A stretch of 64,000 bases of DNA from the NCBI RefSeq assembly GCF_003347605.1, contig NZ_QDFZ01000018.1, positions 715 to 64,714 on the forward strand, given 5' to 3'. Positions 57,561 to 64,000 of the stretch are shown one piece after another (the first letter of the stretch is position 1; each line of letters starts with the position of its first letter). The position numbers were made by a program, and so were the translations under genes. This DNA is from Chryseobacterium sp. KLBC 52 (lineage in GTDB: Bacteria; Bacteroidota; Bacteroidia; Flavobacteriales; Weeksellaceae). Under the pieces are notes generated by a model. It was not told where the DNA came from. It searched no databases and worked only from the letters and a program-made list of their open reading frames with translations.

Positions 57561-58694
57561 TTATAGTTTTCTCAGTAAAGGACTTTGTCTGTATCTTTCT
57601 TCCTGATATTCTTCATAAAGGCTCTGAAGGGTTTCGGAGATTTTTGCATACCCGATTTCTTTCCCCCAGCTTAATAATCCTTTTGGATAGTTGACGCCTT
57701 TCTGCATTGCCAGCTCGATATCTTCATCATTGGCAACTCCTAATCTTTTGGCTTCAACAGCTTCATTGATCAGCATTGAAATGATTCTTAAAAAGATCTG
57801 TTGATATAAAGCTTCGTCTTTCTGAGCTACAGGTTTTTCTGCTCCTTCGCTGTAATCGTAGAACCCTTTTCCTGTTTTTCTTCCGTGAAGTTTGGCTTCA
57901 GACATTCTTTGCTGTAGTAAAGACGGTTTGTATTTCGGATCGTAGAAATAATCTTTGTAAACTGTAGTTGTTACTGCAAAGTTGACATCCACTCCAATAA
58001 GGTCCATCAGTTCGAAAGGTCCCATTTTGAAGTTCCCCAATGTTTTCATAGCATCATCTACCTGTTCCGGTGTGGCGATGTTTTCTTCAACAATTCTCAG
58101 GCCTTCTCCATAATAAGGTCTGGCGATTCTATTGACGATGAATCCTGGAATATCTTTGGCAATAACAGGAGTCTTTCCCCATTCTTTCATGAGGTTGTAG
58201 ATTTTTTCTGCTAATGTTTTTTCTGTTAATAAGGATGGAATGACTTCCACTAAAGGCATTAATGGAGCCGGATTGAAGAAGTGAATTCCGATGAAACGCT
58301 CCGGCTTCTTGAGTTCTGCACCCAGAGAGGTGATAGAAATAGATGAGGTATTGGAACTGAGAACACAACTTTCAGAAACATAGTTTTCAAGCTCTGTAAA
58401 CACTTTGGTTTTGATCTCTTTGTTTTCGATAATGGCTTCTATAATCAGCTCACAATCTTTGAAATCTTTCAATTCCGTAGCAATGGAAATATTAGCTAAA
58501 ATTTCAGTCATTTTGTCTCCTGAAATTTTTTGTTTATCAACCAATTTGGTCAAGGTTTTTTCCAAACCTACTGTTGCCGTTTCTACTTGTTTTGCGTTGG
58601 CGTCGTAAACCCATACTTTGCATCCGTTCGTTGCGGCTACTTGTGCAATGCCGATTCCCATGGTTCCGGCACCGATAATTCCAATATTTTTCAT
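57561..58694 (-). CDS. paaH: 3-hydroxyacyl-CoA dehydrogenase of the phenylacetate pathway
   Basis: A 377-residue NAD-dependent dehydrogenase. The nucleotide-binding loop is IGIIGAGTMGIGIAQVAA at the start. The catalytic region has SSNTSSISITSLG and RFIGIHFFNPAPLMPLVEVIP, with the catalytic His, and the C-terminal domain has NRIARPYYGEGLRI and NFKMGPFELMDLIGVD. It oxidises 3-hydroxyadipyl-CoA. E. coli PaaH is longer (about 475) because of a second C-terminal domain; a short second one (INEAVEAKRLGVANDED) remains here. Confidence 0.9.
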   Translation of the reverse strand: MKNIGIIGAGTMGIGIAQVAATNGCKVWVYDANAKQVETATVGLEKTLTKLVDKQKISGDKMTEILANISIATELKDFKDCELIIEAIIENKEIKTKVFTELENYVSESCVLSSNTSSISITSLGAELKKPERFIGIHFFNPAPLMPLVEVIPSLLTEKTLAEKIYNLMKEWGKTPVIAKDIPGFIVNRIARPYYGEGLRIVEENIATPEQVDDAMKTLGNFKMGPFELMDLIGVDVNFAVTTTVYKDYFYDPKYKPSLLQQRMSEAKLHGRKTGKGFYDYSEGAEKPVAQKDEALYQQIFLRIISMLINEAVEAKRLGVANDEDIELAMQKGVNYPKGLLSWGKEIGYAKISETLQSLYEEYQEERYRQSPLLRKL

Positions 58695-58773
58695 TTTTTT
58701 AGATGTTAGAAGCTAGAAATTAGAAGTTAGATTATTGACTAACATCTAACTTCTAAAATCTAATATCTATGAT
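58695..58773. repeat. Degenerate inverted repeat in the paaG-paaH gap
   Basis: Left words GATGTTAGAAGC and AATTAGAAGTTAGATT, right words TAACATCTAACTTCTA and AATCTAATATCTATG. The arms are nearly complementary, so the gap can form a hairpin. The words differ from those in the other paa gaps. Confidence 0.7.
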
Positions 58774-59574
58774 TTATCTTCCTTTATAATTAGGTTTTCT
58801 TTTCTGTAAAAAGGCGTTTACTCCTTCAATGAAATCTTCTGTTTCTGCAGCTTCCTGCTGAAGATCACCTTCCAATTCAAGCTGTTCTTTCAACGTGTTG
58901 TTATAAGAATTGGCAAATGCTTTTTTCGTAAGCTTGATGGCTGCTGTCGGCATGTTTGCCATTCTTTCAAGGATTTCCATAGATTTCGGAACAAATTCTT
59001 CTTCAGTGAACACTTCTGCTACAAGGCCATGCGCTTTGGATTCTTCTGCAGATAATTTTTTACCTGTAAATGCTAAATAATTGGCCAATTGTCTACCTAG
59101 AAGTTTCGGTAAGAAGTAAGTTCCTCCTGTATCAGGAATCAAACCGATATTTGAAAATGCCTGAGCAAAATATGCTTTCTCATTCGCTAGAACGAAGTCA
59201 GAGATTAACGCCAACATTGCTCCAGCTCCTACTGCAGGACCGTTTACTAAAGCAATAACCGGTTTTTTGCAACGGGTAACTTCCATTACCAATGGATTGT
59301 AATAGTCTACCACAATTTTTCTGATGATGTCATGATCATGGTGTTCTTTGCCTACTACAAAAGCTTCGTCCAGATTCTGACCTGAGCAGAATGCTCTTCC
59401 TCTTCCGGAAATAGCAACACATCTTACCGTTTCGTCTTCGCTGCACTCTTTAACAAAGTCTCTGAGATCTGATAAAGCCGGCTTAGTAAGGGCGTTCATC
59501 GTGTCTGGTTGATTAAGATATGCGATTTTCAGCTTTCCGTCAAAATGCGTTTCAATATCAAGTTGTGTATACAT
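58774..59574 (-). CDS. paaG: 2-(1,2-epoxy-1,2-dihydrophenyl)acetyl-CoA isomerase (crotonase family)
   Basis: A 266-residue crotonase. The oxyanion loop is AISGRGRAFCSGQNLDEAF and the second loop LVNGPAVGAGAMLALISDFV. The catalytic-region IGLIPDTGGTYFLPKLLG has the aspartate typical of PaaG rather than the glutamate of hydratases. PaaG turns the ring epoxide into the oxepin for PaaZ. The ATG at 59574 is chosen over 59601. Placed between paaD and paaH. Confidence 0.88.
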   Translation of the reverse strand: MYTQLDIETHFDGKLKIAYLNQPDTMNALTKPALSDLRDFVKECSEDETVRCVAISGRGRAFCSGQNLDEAFVVGKEHHDHDIIRKIVVDYYNPLVMEVTRCKKPVIALVNGPAVGAGAMLALISDFVLANEKAYFAQAFSNIGLIPDTGGTYFLPKLLGRQLANYLAFTGKKLSAEESKAHGLVAEVFTEEEFVPKSMEILERMANMPTAAIKLTKKAFANSYNNTLKEQLELEGDLQQEAAETEDFIEGVNAFLQKRKPNYKGR

Positions 59575-59716
59575 AGTTTTTATTAATTTATTATTTAACA
59601 ACGCACTAATTTAACAATATAAATTAATGTAACCGTCTAATAATTTAACATTCTAACAATTCCTTCGTTATGCTTTGCATAGCCGTAAAGTTTGTGGTGG
59701 ATTGATGAATAACTCA

Positions 59717-60181
59717 TCAATGACATTTAAAATAATCAAAAGGTTCCAGGCAGTCTAAACACTGGTAAGATGCCTTACACAAAGTAGAACCAAATCTGCT
59801 GATCTGCTTGGTATGCTCGGAACCACAGCGCGGACATTTTTTCGGTTTGCCGATGTGGTGTTCGTCTGCTCCTTTTTCCGGAGGTGTAATTCCGTAAACA
59901 CGGAGTTTTTCTCTCGCTTCATCAGTAATCCAGTCTGTTGTCCAGATCGGAAACATCTTGGTTACCACTTTCGCATCCCATCCGTTTTCTTTCATCATTT
60001 TGATAATATCCTCCTCAATGGTAAACATGGCAGGACAAGCGGAATAGGTAGGTGTAATGATCACCTCACAGGTATTTTCACCTGTAATCTGTGCATCTCT
60101 TACAATTCCTAATTCCACAATATCAATGACCGGAATTTCCGGATCAGGAATGGTTTTTAATAAATCTAAAAGCTGATTCAT
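59717..60181 (-). CDS. paaD: 1,2-phenylacetyl-CoA epoxidase subunit PaaD
   Basis: A 154-residue protein with an N-terminal MIP18-type domain (LLDLLKTIPDPEIPVIDIVELGIVRD) and a C-terminal zinc ribbon (CPRCGSEHTKQISRFGSTLCKASYQCLDC). It is needed for maturation of the iron centres of the epoxidase. A hairpin (ATTGATGA with TCATCAAT) overlaps its stop codon at 59701-59721. It follows the inner alpha/beta-hydrolase gene by 3 bases. Confidence 0.93.
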   Translation of the reverse strand: MNQLLDLLKTIPDPEIPVIDIVELGIVRDAQITGENTCEVIITPTYSACPAMFTIEEDIIKMMKENGWDAKVVTKMFPIWTTDWITDEAREKLRVYGITPPEKGADEHHIGKPKKCPRCGSEHTKQISRFGSTLCKASYQCLDCLEPFDYFKCH

Positions 60182-60184
60182 ATT

Positions 60185-60994
60185 TTATTTTTTATCAGAA
60201 TCAAGAATGGCTTTCATTGCATTCTGATAATCCAAATTATCTGTTATTCCGTTGTGATACTGATCTTTTAATATAATCAGACGATCACCTTTTTTAAAGT
60301 TATTTTTAAGCTTTAAAGAGGTTTTATAGTTAATAACCTCATCTTTATCACCATGAAAAATAACGACGGGCGATTGAACGGTTTTTAAATATTCACCAGT
60401 CTCAAAATTATATTTCAGTAAAAACTTTGGAAGGAATGAGAATTTCTGACTCATTTCATCTTCTATACTGTAATACGGCGCCTGTAAAATCAATAATCCT
60501 GCATTATGCATGGATGCTAATTTTGCGGCTAATCCCGTTCCTACGGAATATCCTAAAATAATAATTTTGTTTTCCGGATATCTTTTTAAAAGTTCTTTAT
60601 AAGCATTTTCAACATCCGAAAAAAGCTGGTCTTTACTATTAATTTTATCTTCACTTTTTCCGTAACCACGGTAATCAAGTATCAAAGTATCATAATTCAT
60701 ACTTCGATAGAGCTGAGCGACTTCTCCCCAGCTTTTTATTGATCCTCCGTTTCCATGAAGATAAAAGATGACTCCTTTTGGATTTTGAGCTTTGAATAAA
60801 ACAGAACTCAAATGTTTTCCATCTTGCGTTTTGATGGGTACTTCTTCAAAATCACCATCAAATGTAAACTTGTAATTTTCCGGTAATTTTTCAGGATAAA
60901 AAATAATTTTCTCCTGATAGAAATAAATCCCAACACATAGTATCACATAGGCTGAAAGAAAAAAAGCCAATATCCCAAGAAGCAACTTCTTCAT
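60185..60994 (-). CDS. Alpha/beta-hydrolase inserted in the epoxidase genes
   Basis: A 269-residue membrane-anchored hydrolase (N-terminal segment LLLGILAFFLSAYVILCVGIYF). The nucleophile is in ILGYSVGTGLAAKLA, the acid in FHGDKDEVI and the histidine in KDQYHNGI. It resembles Bem46-like proteins with YLHGNGGSIKSWG and LDYRGYGKSE. It lies 6 bases from paaC and 3 from paaD, so it is fully embedded in the operon, though it is not one of the standard paa genes. Function in the pathway is unknown. Confidence 0.85.
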   Translation of the reverse strand: MKKLLLGILAFFLSAYVILCVGIYFYQEKIIFYPEKLPENYKFTFDGDFEEVPIKTQDGKHLSSVLFKAQNPKGVIFYLHGNGGSIKSWGEVAQLYRSMNYDTLILDYRGYGKSEDKINSKDQLFSDVENAYKELLKRYPENKIIILGYSVGTGLAAKLASMHNAGLLILQAPYYSIEDEMSQKFSFLPKFLLKYNFETGEYLKTVQSPVVIFHGDKDEVINYKTSLKLKNNFKKGDRLIILKDQYHNGITDNLDYQNAMKAILDSDKK

Positions 60995-61000
60995 AATTTA

Positions 61001-61750
61001 TTACCAGGTACAGCCAGGATACGCTCTCTGCATATACTGAAGCTCACAAAGAATAAATCCGAAATATTCTGTGTGATATCCTGTTCTTGATTTTGGCTGC
61101 ATAAAAGCATTTTCAGGATATTCTAAACCGAAGTCTGCAAAATCTTTCTTGGTAACAGCAAGGAATTCTTCGTAAAGAGCATCTGAATTGGGAGCAATAT
61201 TTAAAACAACCAGGTCATCTTCACCTTCAGTTTTAGCAAAAAGACCTTTCGTATATTCCCAGATATTTTCAATGGCTTTTACCAAACGTCCACGGCTTTC
61301 TTCCGTTCCCTGAGCAAAGATCTTCATCCATGAAGACGCATGAGTGTAGTGATATCTTACTTCTTTCAATGATTTTTGAGCAATGGCAGCCAATTCTTCA
61401 TTAGCAGAGTTTGATAATGCCTCATACATCAGTTTCTGATAGACAGACAATACATATACTTTAAGAATAGTCTGTGCATAATCTTCATTAGGAAGTTCTA
61501 CCCAGTGTGCATTCACATATTCATGCTCGTATCTTAAAAATGCGATATCATCTTCACTTTTACCGTTGTCAATCACTCTTGAAGCGTAAACGTAAAAGTT
61601 ATTCGCCTGACCTAGTTCATCCAACGCAATATTCGTCAATGCAATATCTTCCTCTAAGTAAGGACCTTCACCGCACCACGCAGACAAACGCTGCCCCATA
61701 ATGAAACTGTCGTCTGCTAGTTTTAATAAATAATTATATAATGGGTTCAT
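61001..61750 (-). CDS. paaC: 1,2-phenylacetyl-CoA epoxidase subunit PaaC
   Basis: A 249-residue ferritin-like protein. It is the structural partner of PaaA in the multicomponent epoxidase. LSAWCGEGPYLEEDIALTN and IALDELGQANNFYVYASRV at the N-terminus, and VRYHYTHASSWMKIFAQGTEES, match PaaC. Length is normal. It lies after paaB with a repeat-filled gap between (61751-61851). Confidence 0.94.
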   Translation of the reverse strand: MNPLYNYLLKLADDSFIMGQRLSAWCGEGPYLEEDIALTNIALDELGQANNFYVYASRVIDNGKSEDDIAFLRYEHEYVNAHWVELPNEDYAQTILKVYVLSVYQKLMYEALSNSANEELAAIAQKSLKEVRYHYTHASSWMKIFAQGTEESRGRLVKAIENIWEYTKGLFAKTEGEDDLVVLNIAPNSDALYEEFLAVTKKDFADFGLEYPENAFMQPKSRTGYHTEYFGFILCELQYMQRAYPGCTW

Positions 61751-61851
61751 TGTTTAATCAATTTAAAGACGGATAGATGATAGATGGATAGAAAATAGAC
61801 AAGTAAACCTTAAGGTCTTTTATCTATCTGTCTATTATCTCAAAAGTCTTA
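61751..61851. repeat. Degenerate inverted repeat in the paaB-paaC gap
   Basis: Left words GACGGATAGATGATAGATGG and ATAGAAAATAGACA, right words CTTTTATCTATCTGTCTATT and ATCTCAAAAG. They are imperfect complements of one another. The word is GATAGATG, unlike the other gaps. Confidence 0.7.
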
Positions 61852-62133
61852 TTACATATTTTTTACGTCGTTTGGAATCTCGTAGAAGGTTGGGTGACGG
61901 TAAAGTTTGTCATCAGCCGGATCAAAGAATGCTTCTTTATCCACACCTTCTGAAGTCACAATATATTTACTTGGAACTACCCAAACAGAAGTTCCTTCTT
62001 TTCTTCTTGTATAAACGTCTCTTGCGTTCTGCAAAGCCATTTCTGCTGTTGGTGCCTGTACAATTCCAACGTGTTTGTGAGATAATCCCGGTTTAGTCTG
62101 AATAAACACTTCCCACATATCTAATTGACTCAT
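61852..62133 (-). CDS. paaB: 1,2-phenylacetyl-CoA epoxidase subunit PaaB
   Basis: A 93-residue protein: LDMWEVFIQTKPGLSHKHVGIVQAP and the central AEMALQNARDVYTRRKEG, with the C-terminal SVWVVPSKYIVTS, are characteristic of PaaB. It is a small bridging subunit of the epoxidase. It begins 16 bases after an unrelated secreted-protein gene that separates it from paaA. Confidence 0.94.
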   Translation of the reverse strand: MSQLDMWEVFIQTKPGLSHKHVGIVQAPTAEMALQNARDVYTRRKEGTSVWVVPSKYIVTSEGVDKEAFFDPADDKLYRHPTFYEIPNDVKNM

Positions 62134-62149
62134 TATCTATTTTTATTTT

Positions 62150-62752
62150 TTAATTTAATTTGATATTGAAGTTATCTTCAACATATTTTAAAATTTTCAT
62201 GAAACTTTCATATTCATCAATCCCTGGGTACTTATCTAAATAGACTTGGGGATTAAGATAATGAAACTCATTCTGTCTATTATAAGACTTATATTTCACT
62301 AAGAAATCTGCACCATCTAAGACACTCATCTCCTGCGACATTAAAACATAATCTTTTTCATCTTCATCAAAAATAACTTTTCGTTTTGATTTTTTATAAT
62401 TAAAAAATGTTTCTTTCGGAAGATCTCCAATATTTAATGCTTCAAGATTTAAAAAGACTTCTTTTAATGGAATTTTTGATTTTGGCTTTGTTACAATAGG
62501 AGGAATTGATTGAAATTCATCTTCACTTATCTTTTTTGGAAAAAACCATTGTACTAATTCGACATTCCATTTTTTATTTTCGTTAAGATAAATTCTAAAA
62601 ACTTTTCCACTGTTTGTAATTCCATTACCAACGTAAATTCTTACTTCATTTTCTCTGTCAAGTTTTAAAGGTATGTTTGCAAGTATATCAACACTTTGAC
62701 CTTTAAAAAAAGAAACAGCCAATAATAAAAATATCTGAAGTAAGGTTTTCAC
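62150..62752 (-). CDS. Secreted protein of unknown function inside the paa operon
   Basis: A 200-residue protein with a signal peptide (MKTLLQIFLLLAVSFFKG) and a lysine-rich, beta-prone body (VFRIYLNENKKWNVELVQWFF). It is more AT-rich than paaA and paaB. No paa role is known and no family is recognised. It lies 7 bases from the paaA stop and 16 from paaB, splitting two subunit genes that are normally adjacent, so it looks like an insertion. Confidence 0.75.
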   Translation of the reverse strand: MKTLLQIFLLLAVSFFKGQSVDILANIPLKLDRENEVRIYVGNGITNSGKVFRIYLNENKKWNVELVQWFFPKKISEDEFQSIPPIVTKPKSKIPLKEVFLNLEALNIGDLPKETFFNYKKSKRKVIFDEDEKDYVLMSQEMSVLDGADFLVKYKSYNRQNEFHYLNPQVYLDKYPGIDEYESFMKILKYVEDNFNIKLN

Positions 62753-62759
62753 TGATTTT

Positions 62760-63698
62760 CTAGTTTACTTTTTCGTTCTGTTTTTCTGCAAAAGCCGCCG
62801 CAGCTTCTTTTACCCAAGCATTCTCTCTTTGCGCTTTTCTCTTCGTTTCGATACGCTTTTTGTTGCAAGGTCCGTTTCCTTTTAAGATTTCCATGAATTC
62901 ATCCCACGGAAGTTCTCCGAAATCATAATGCTGTCTTTCCTCATTCCATTTTAGATCTTTATCAGGAATGGTTAATCCCAGGAACTCAGCCTGAGAAACA
63001 GTAACATCGATAAATCTCTGACGAAGACTGTCGTTACTTTCTCTTTTTACTCTGTAATTCATAGAGATTTTGGAGTTGGGTGAACTGTCATCATTAGGTC
63101 CGAACATCATCAGAGCTGGCCACCAGAAACGGTTTAATGAAGCCTGAGCCATTTCTTTCTGTTGTTTTGTACCACGGCACAATGCCATAAGAATTTCGTA
63201 TCCTTGTCTTTGGTGGAATGATTCTTCCTTACAGATTTTCACCATCGCTCTTGAATAAGGACCGTAAGAATTCCCCATCAGCATTACCTGGTTCATAATC
63301 GCAGCACCGTCTACTAACCAACCGATGGCACCGATATCTGCCCAGCTTAAGGTAGGATAGTTGAAAATACTTGAATATTTTGCTTTTCCTTCCAGCATAT
63401 CATCATAAGTAGCATCTCTGTCTGCTCTGATACTTCCGTCACCTAACGTTTCAGTGGCAGAATAAAGATATAAGCCGTGGCCTGCCTCATCCTGAACTTT
63501 AGCTAAAAGAGCCATTTTTCTTCTCAATGAAGGCGCTCTGGAAATCCAGTTGGCTTCCGGCAACATTCCTACAATTTCAGAATGCGCGTGCTGTGAAATC
63601 TGACGAACCAATAATTTTCTGTAATCATCCGGCATTACATCTTTTGGTTCTACTTTATTTTCTTCGTGAACGTATTGAACAAATTTTTCTAAGTCCAT
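62760..63698 (-). CDS. paaA: 1,2-phenylacetyl-CoA epoxidase catalytic subunit PaaA
   Basis: A 312-residue diiron oxygenase subunit that adds oxygen to the phenylacetyl-CoA ring. The iron ligands are in AKVQDEAGHGLYLYSA (ExxH) and CKEESFHQRQGYEILM (ExxH), with further RQISQHAHSEIVGMLPEANW and SLRRKMALLAKVQ. The C-terminus is the basic RRIETKRKAQ-like segment (CNKKRIETKRKAQRE). Length fits PaaA. It reads into the secreted-protein gene. Confidence 0.95.
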   Translation of the reverse strand: MDLEKFVQYVHEENKVEPKDVMPDDYRKLLVRQISQHAHSEIVGMLPEANWISRAPSLRRKMALLAKVQDEAGHGLYLYSATETLGDGSIRADRDATYDDMLEGKAKYSSIFNYPTLSWADIGAIGWLVDGAAIMNQVMLMGNSYGPYSRAMVKICKEESFHQRQGYEILMALCRGTKQQKEMAQASLNRFWWPALMMFGPNDDSSPNSKISMNYRVKRESNDSLRQRFIDVTVSQAEFLGLTIPDKDLKWNEERQHYDFGELPWDEFMEILKGNGPCNKKRIETKRKAQRENAWVKEAAAAFAEKQNEKVN

Positions 63699-63812
63699 CT
63701 TTTTTGAATTTGAAAATTAAATAATTTGAGAATTTGAGAATTAGGCGATTGGGAAATTTAAATATGATAATAGCATTTTCAAATTAGCCCATTTTCTCAT
63801 TTTCAAATTGTC
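63699..63812. repeat. Degenerate inverted repeat in the paaE-paaA gap
   Basis: Left words GAATTTGAAAATTAAATAA and TTTGAGAATTTGAGAATT, right words TTTTCAAATTAGCCC and TTCTCATTTTCAAATTG. This gap and the ones at 55146-55241 and 56448-56558 share the word family TTTGAAAATGAG. Confidence 0.7.
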
Positions 63813-64000
63813 TTAAACATCATAATTAAGCATCACCACATTGGTTGTAGGGTGACATTGGCAGGTAAGAACGAAGCCTCTGGCTACTTCTTCTTCGGTA
63901 AGCGCATAGTTCTTCTCCATGAAAACTTCTCCTTCCAGAACCTGTGCTTTACACGTACAGCAAACGCCTCCCTTACATGCGAAAGGAACCGGAAGCTGAT
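63813..64000 (-). CDS. paaE: 1,2-phenylacetyl-CoA epoxidase reductase PaaE (C-terminal part, cut by window edge)
   Basis: The right edge cuts the gene; only the last 62 codons are inside. They carry the plant-type 2Fe-2S motif: LPVPFACKGGVCCTCKAQVL (CxxxxCxxC) and a later cysteine in FVLTCQCHPT, ending MLNYDV. This is the ferredoxin domain at the end of PaaE, which passes electrons from NADPH to the PaaABC oxygenase. The catalytic flavin part and start are outside the window. Confidence 0.92.
   Translation of the reverse strand, partial: QLPVPFACKGGVCCTCKAQVLEGEVFMEKNYALTEEEVARGFVLTCQCHPTTNVVMLNYDV

Overview
The window reads as chromosomal DNA of a flavobacterium, most likely Chryseobacterium or a close relative (Weeksellaceae). 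The signs are a low-GC genome, almost no Shine-Dalgarno sequences, promoters of the Bacteroidetes type (TTG, about 17-23 bases, TAnnTTTG), the type IX secretion (T9SS) translocon gene sprA, several exported proteins with C-terminal T9SS sorting domains, a SusC/SusD pair, and a phenylacetate (paa) operon arranged as in this group. The genus is an inference from gene content; no 16S gene is present.

Layout. 1-538 is non-coding, low-complexity DNA. 539-12780 (minus) holds vanZ-like, gcvH, sprA, ruvA, the fused malic enzyme maeB, a BadF-type sugar kinase and a small coiled-coil protein. 13112-16862 (plus) holds a GtrA-like protein, an acyltransferase, a sugar MFS transporter and a DUF3810 protein. 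16863-18096 is a 1.2 kb gene desert with a candidate small RNA and an unusual compound inverted repeat. 18097-23468 (plus) is a peptide-export cassette: a C39-like/VKOR/thioredoxin fusion, a C39-peptidase ABC transporter and an HlyD adaptor. A tRNA with a CAT anticodon follows, then a TlpA-like protein, a T9SS cargo with a tiny glycine-rich membrane partner, clpX, an HIT protein and greA (minus). A Rieske-like lipoprotein, dtd and a T9SS-sorted subtilase follow (plus).

32843-39278 (minus) carries two lipoproteins and two sets of small membrane proteins (DUF1361, DUF4173, a Coq4-like protein and others). A winged-helix regulator lies between the sets, and the same 17-bp palindrome sits at the -7 box of each set. 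39439-43921 is a susCD pair. 44363-49247 is mixed: a crotonase, a tail-collar protein, a T9SS protein, a SMUG2-type glycosylase, a DUF4241 protein and a CPBP protease. A 53-residue, six-cysteine bacteriocin-like precursor at 49306-49467 is a plausible client of the export cassette 26 kb away.

50394 to the right edge (minus) is the phenylacetyl-CoA pathway. PaaA, B, C, D and E form the epoxidase. PaaG isomerises the epoxide, and PaaZ (here fused to an extra DUF1569/DinB-like domain) opens and oxidises the ring. PaaH and PaaJ run the beta-oxidation end, and PaaI and PaaY are auxiliary thioesterases. The operon is interrupted by non-paa genes and by a RAYT transposase.

The least ordinary features are: (1) six palindromes of exactly 33 bp, two pairs of which bracket RAYT transposases, one RAYT having a -1 frameshift at a slippery heptamer; (2) the cassette for exporting disulfide-rich peptides plus its possible precursor; (3) the shared operator of the membrane-protein operons; (4) word-repeat inverted repeats in successive paa intergenic gaps; (5) a candidate small RNA near 16.9 kb.
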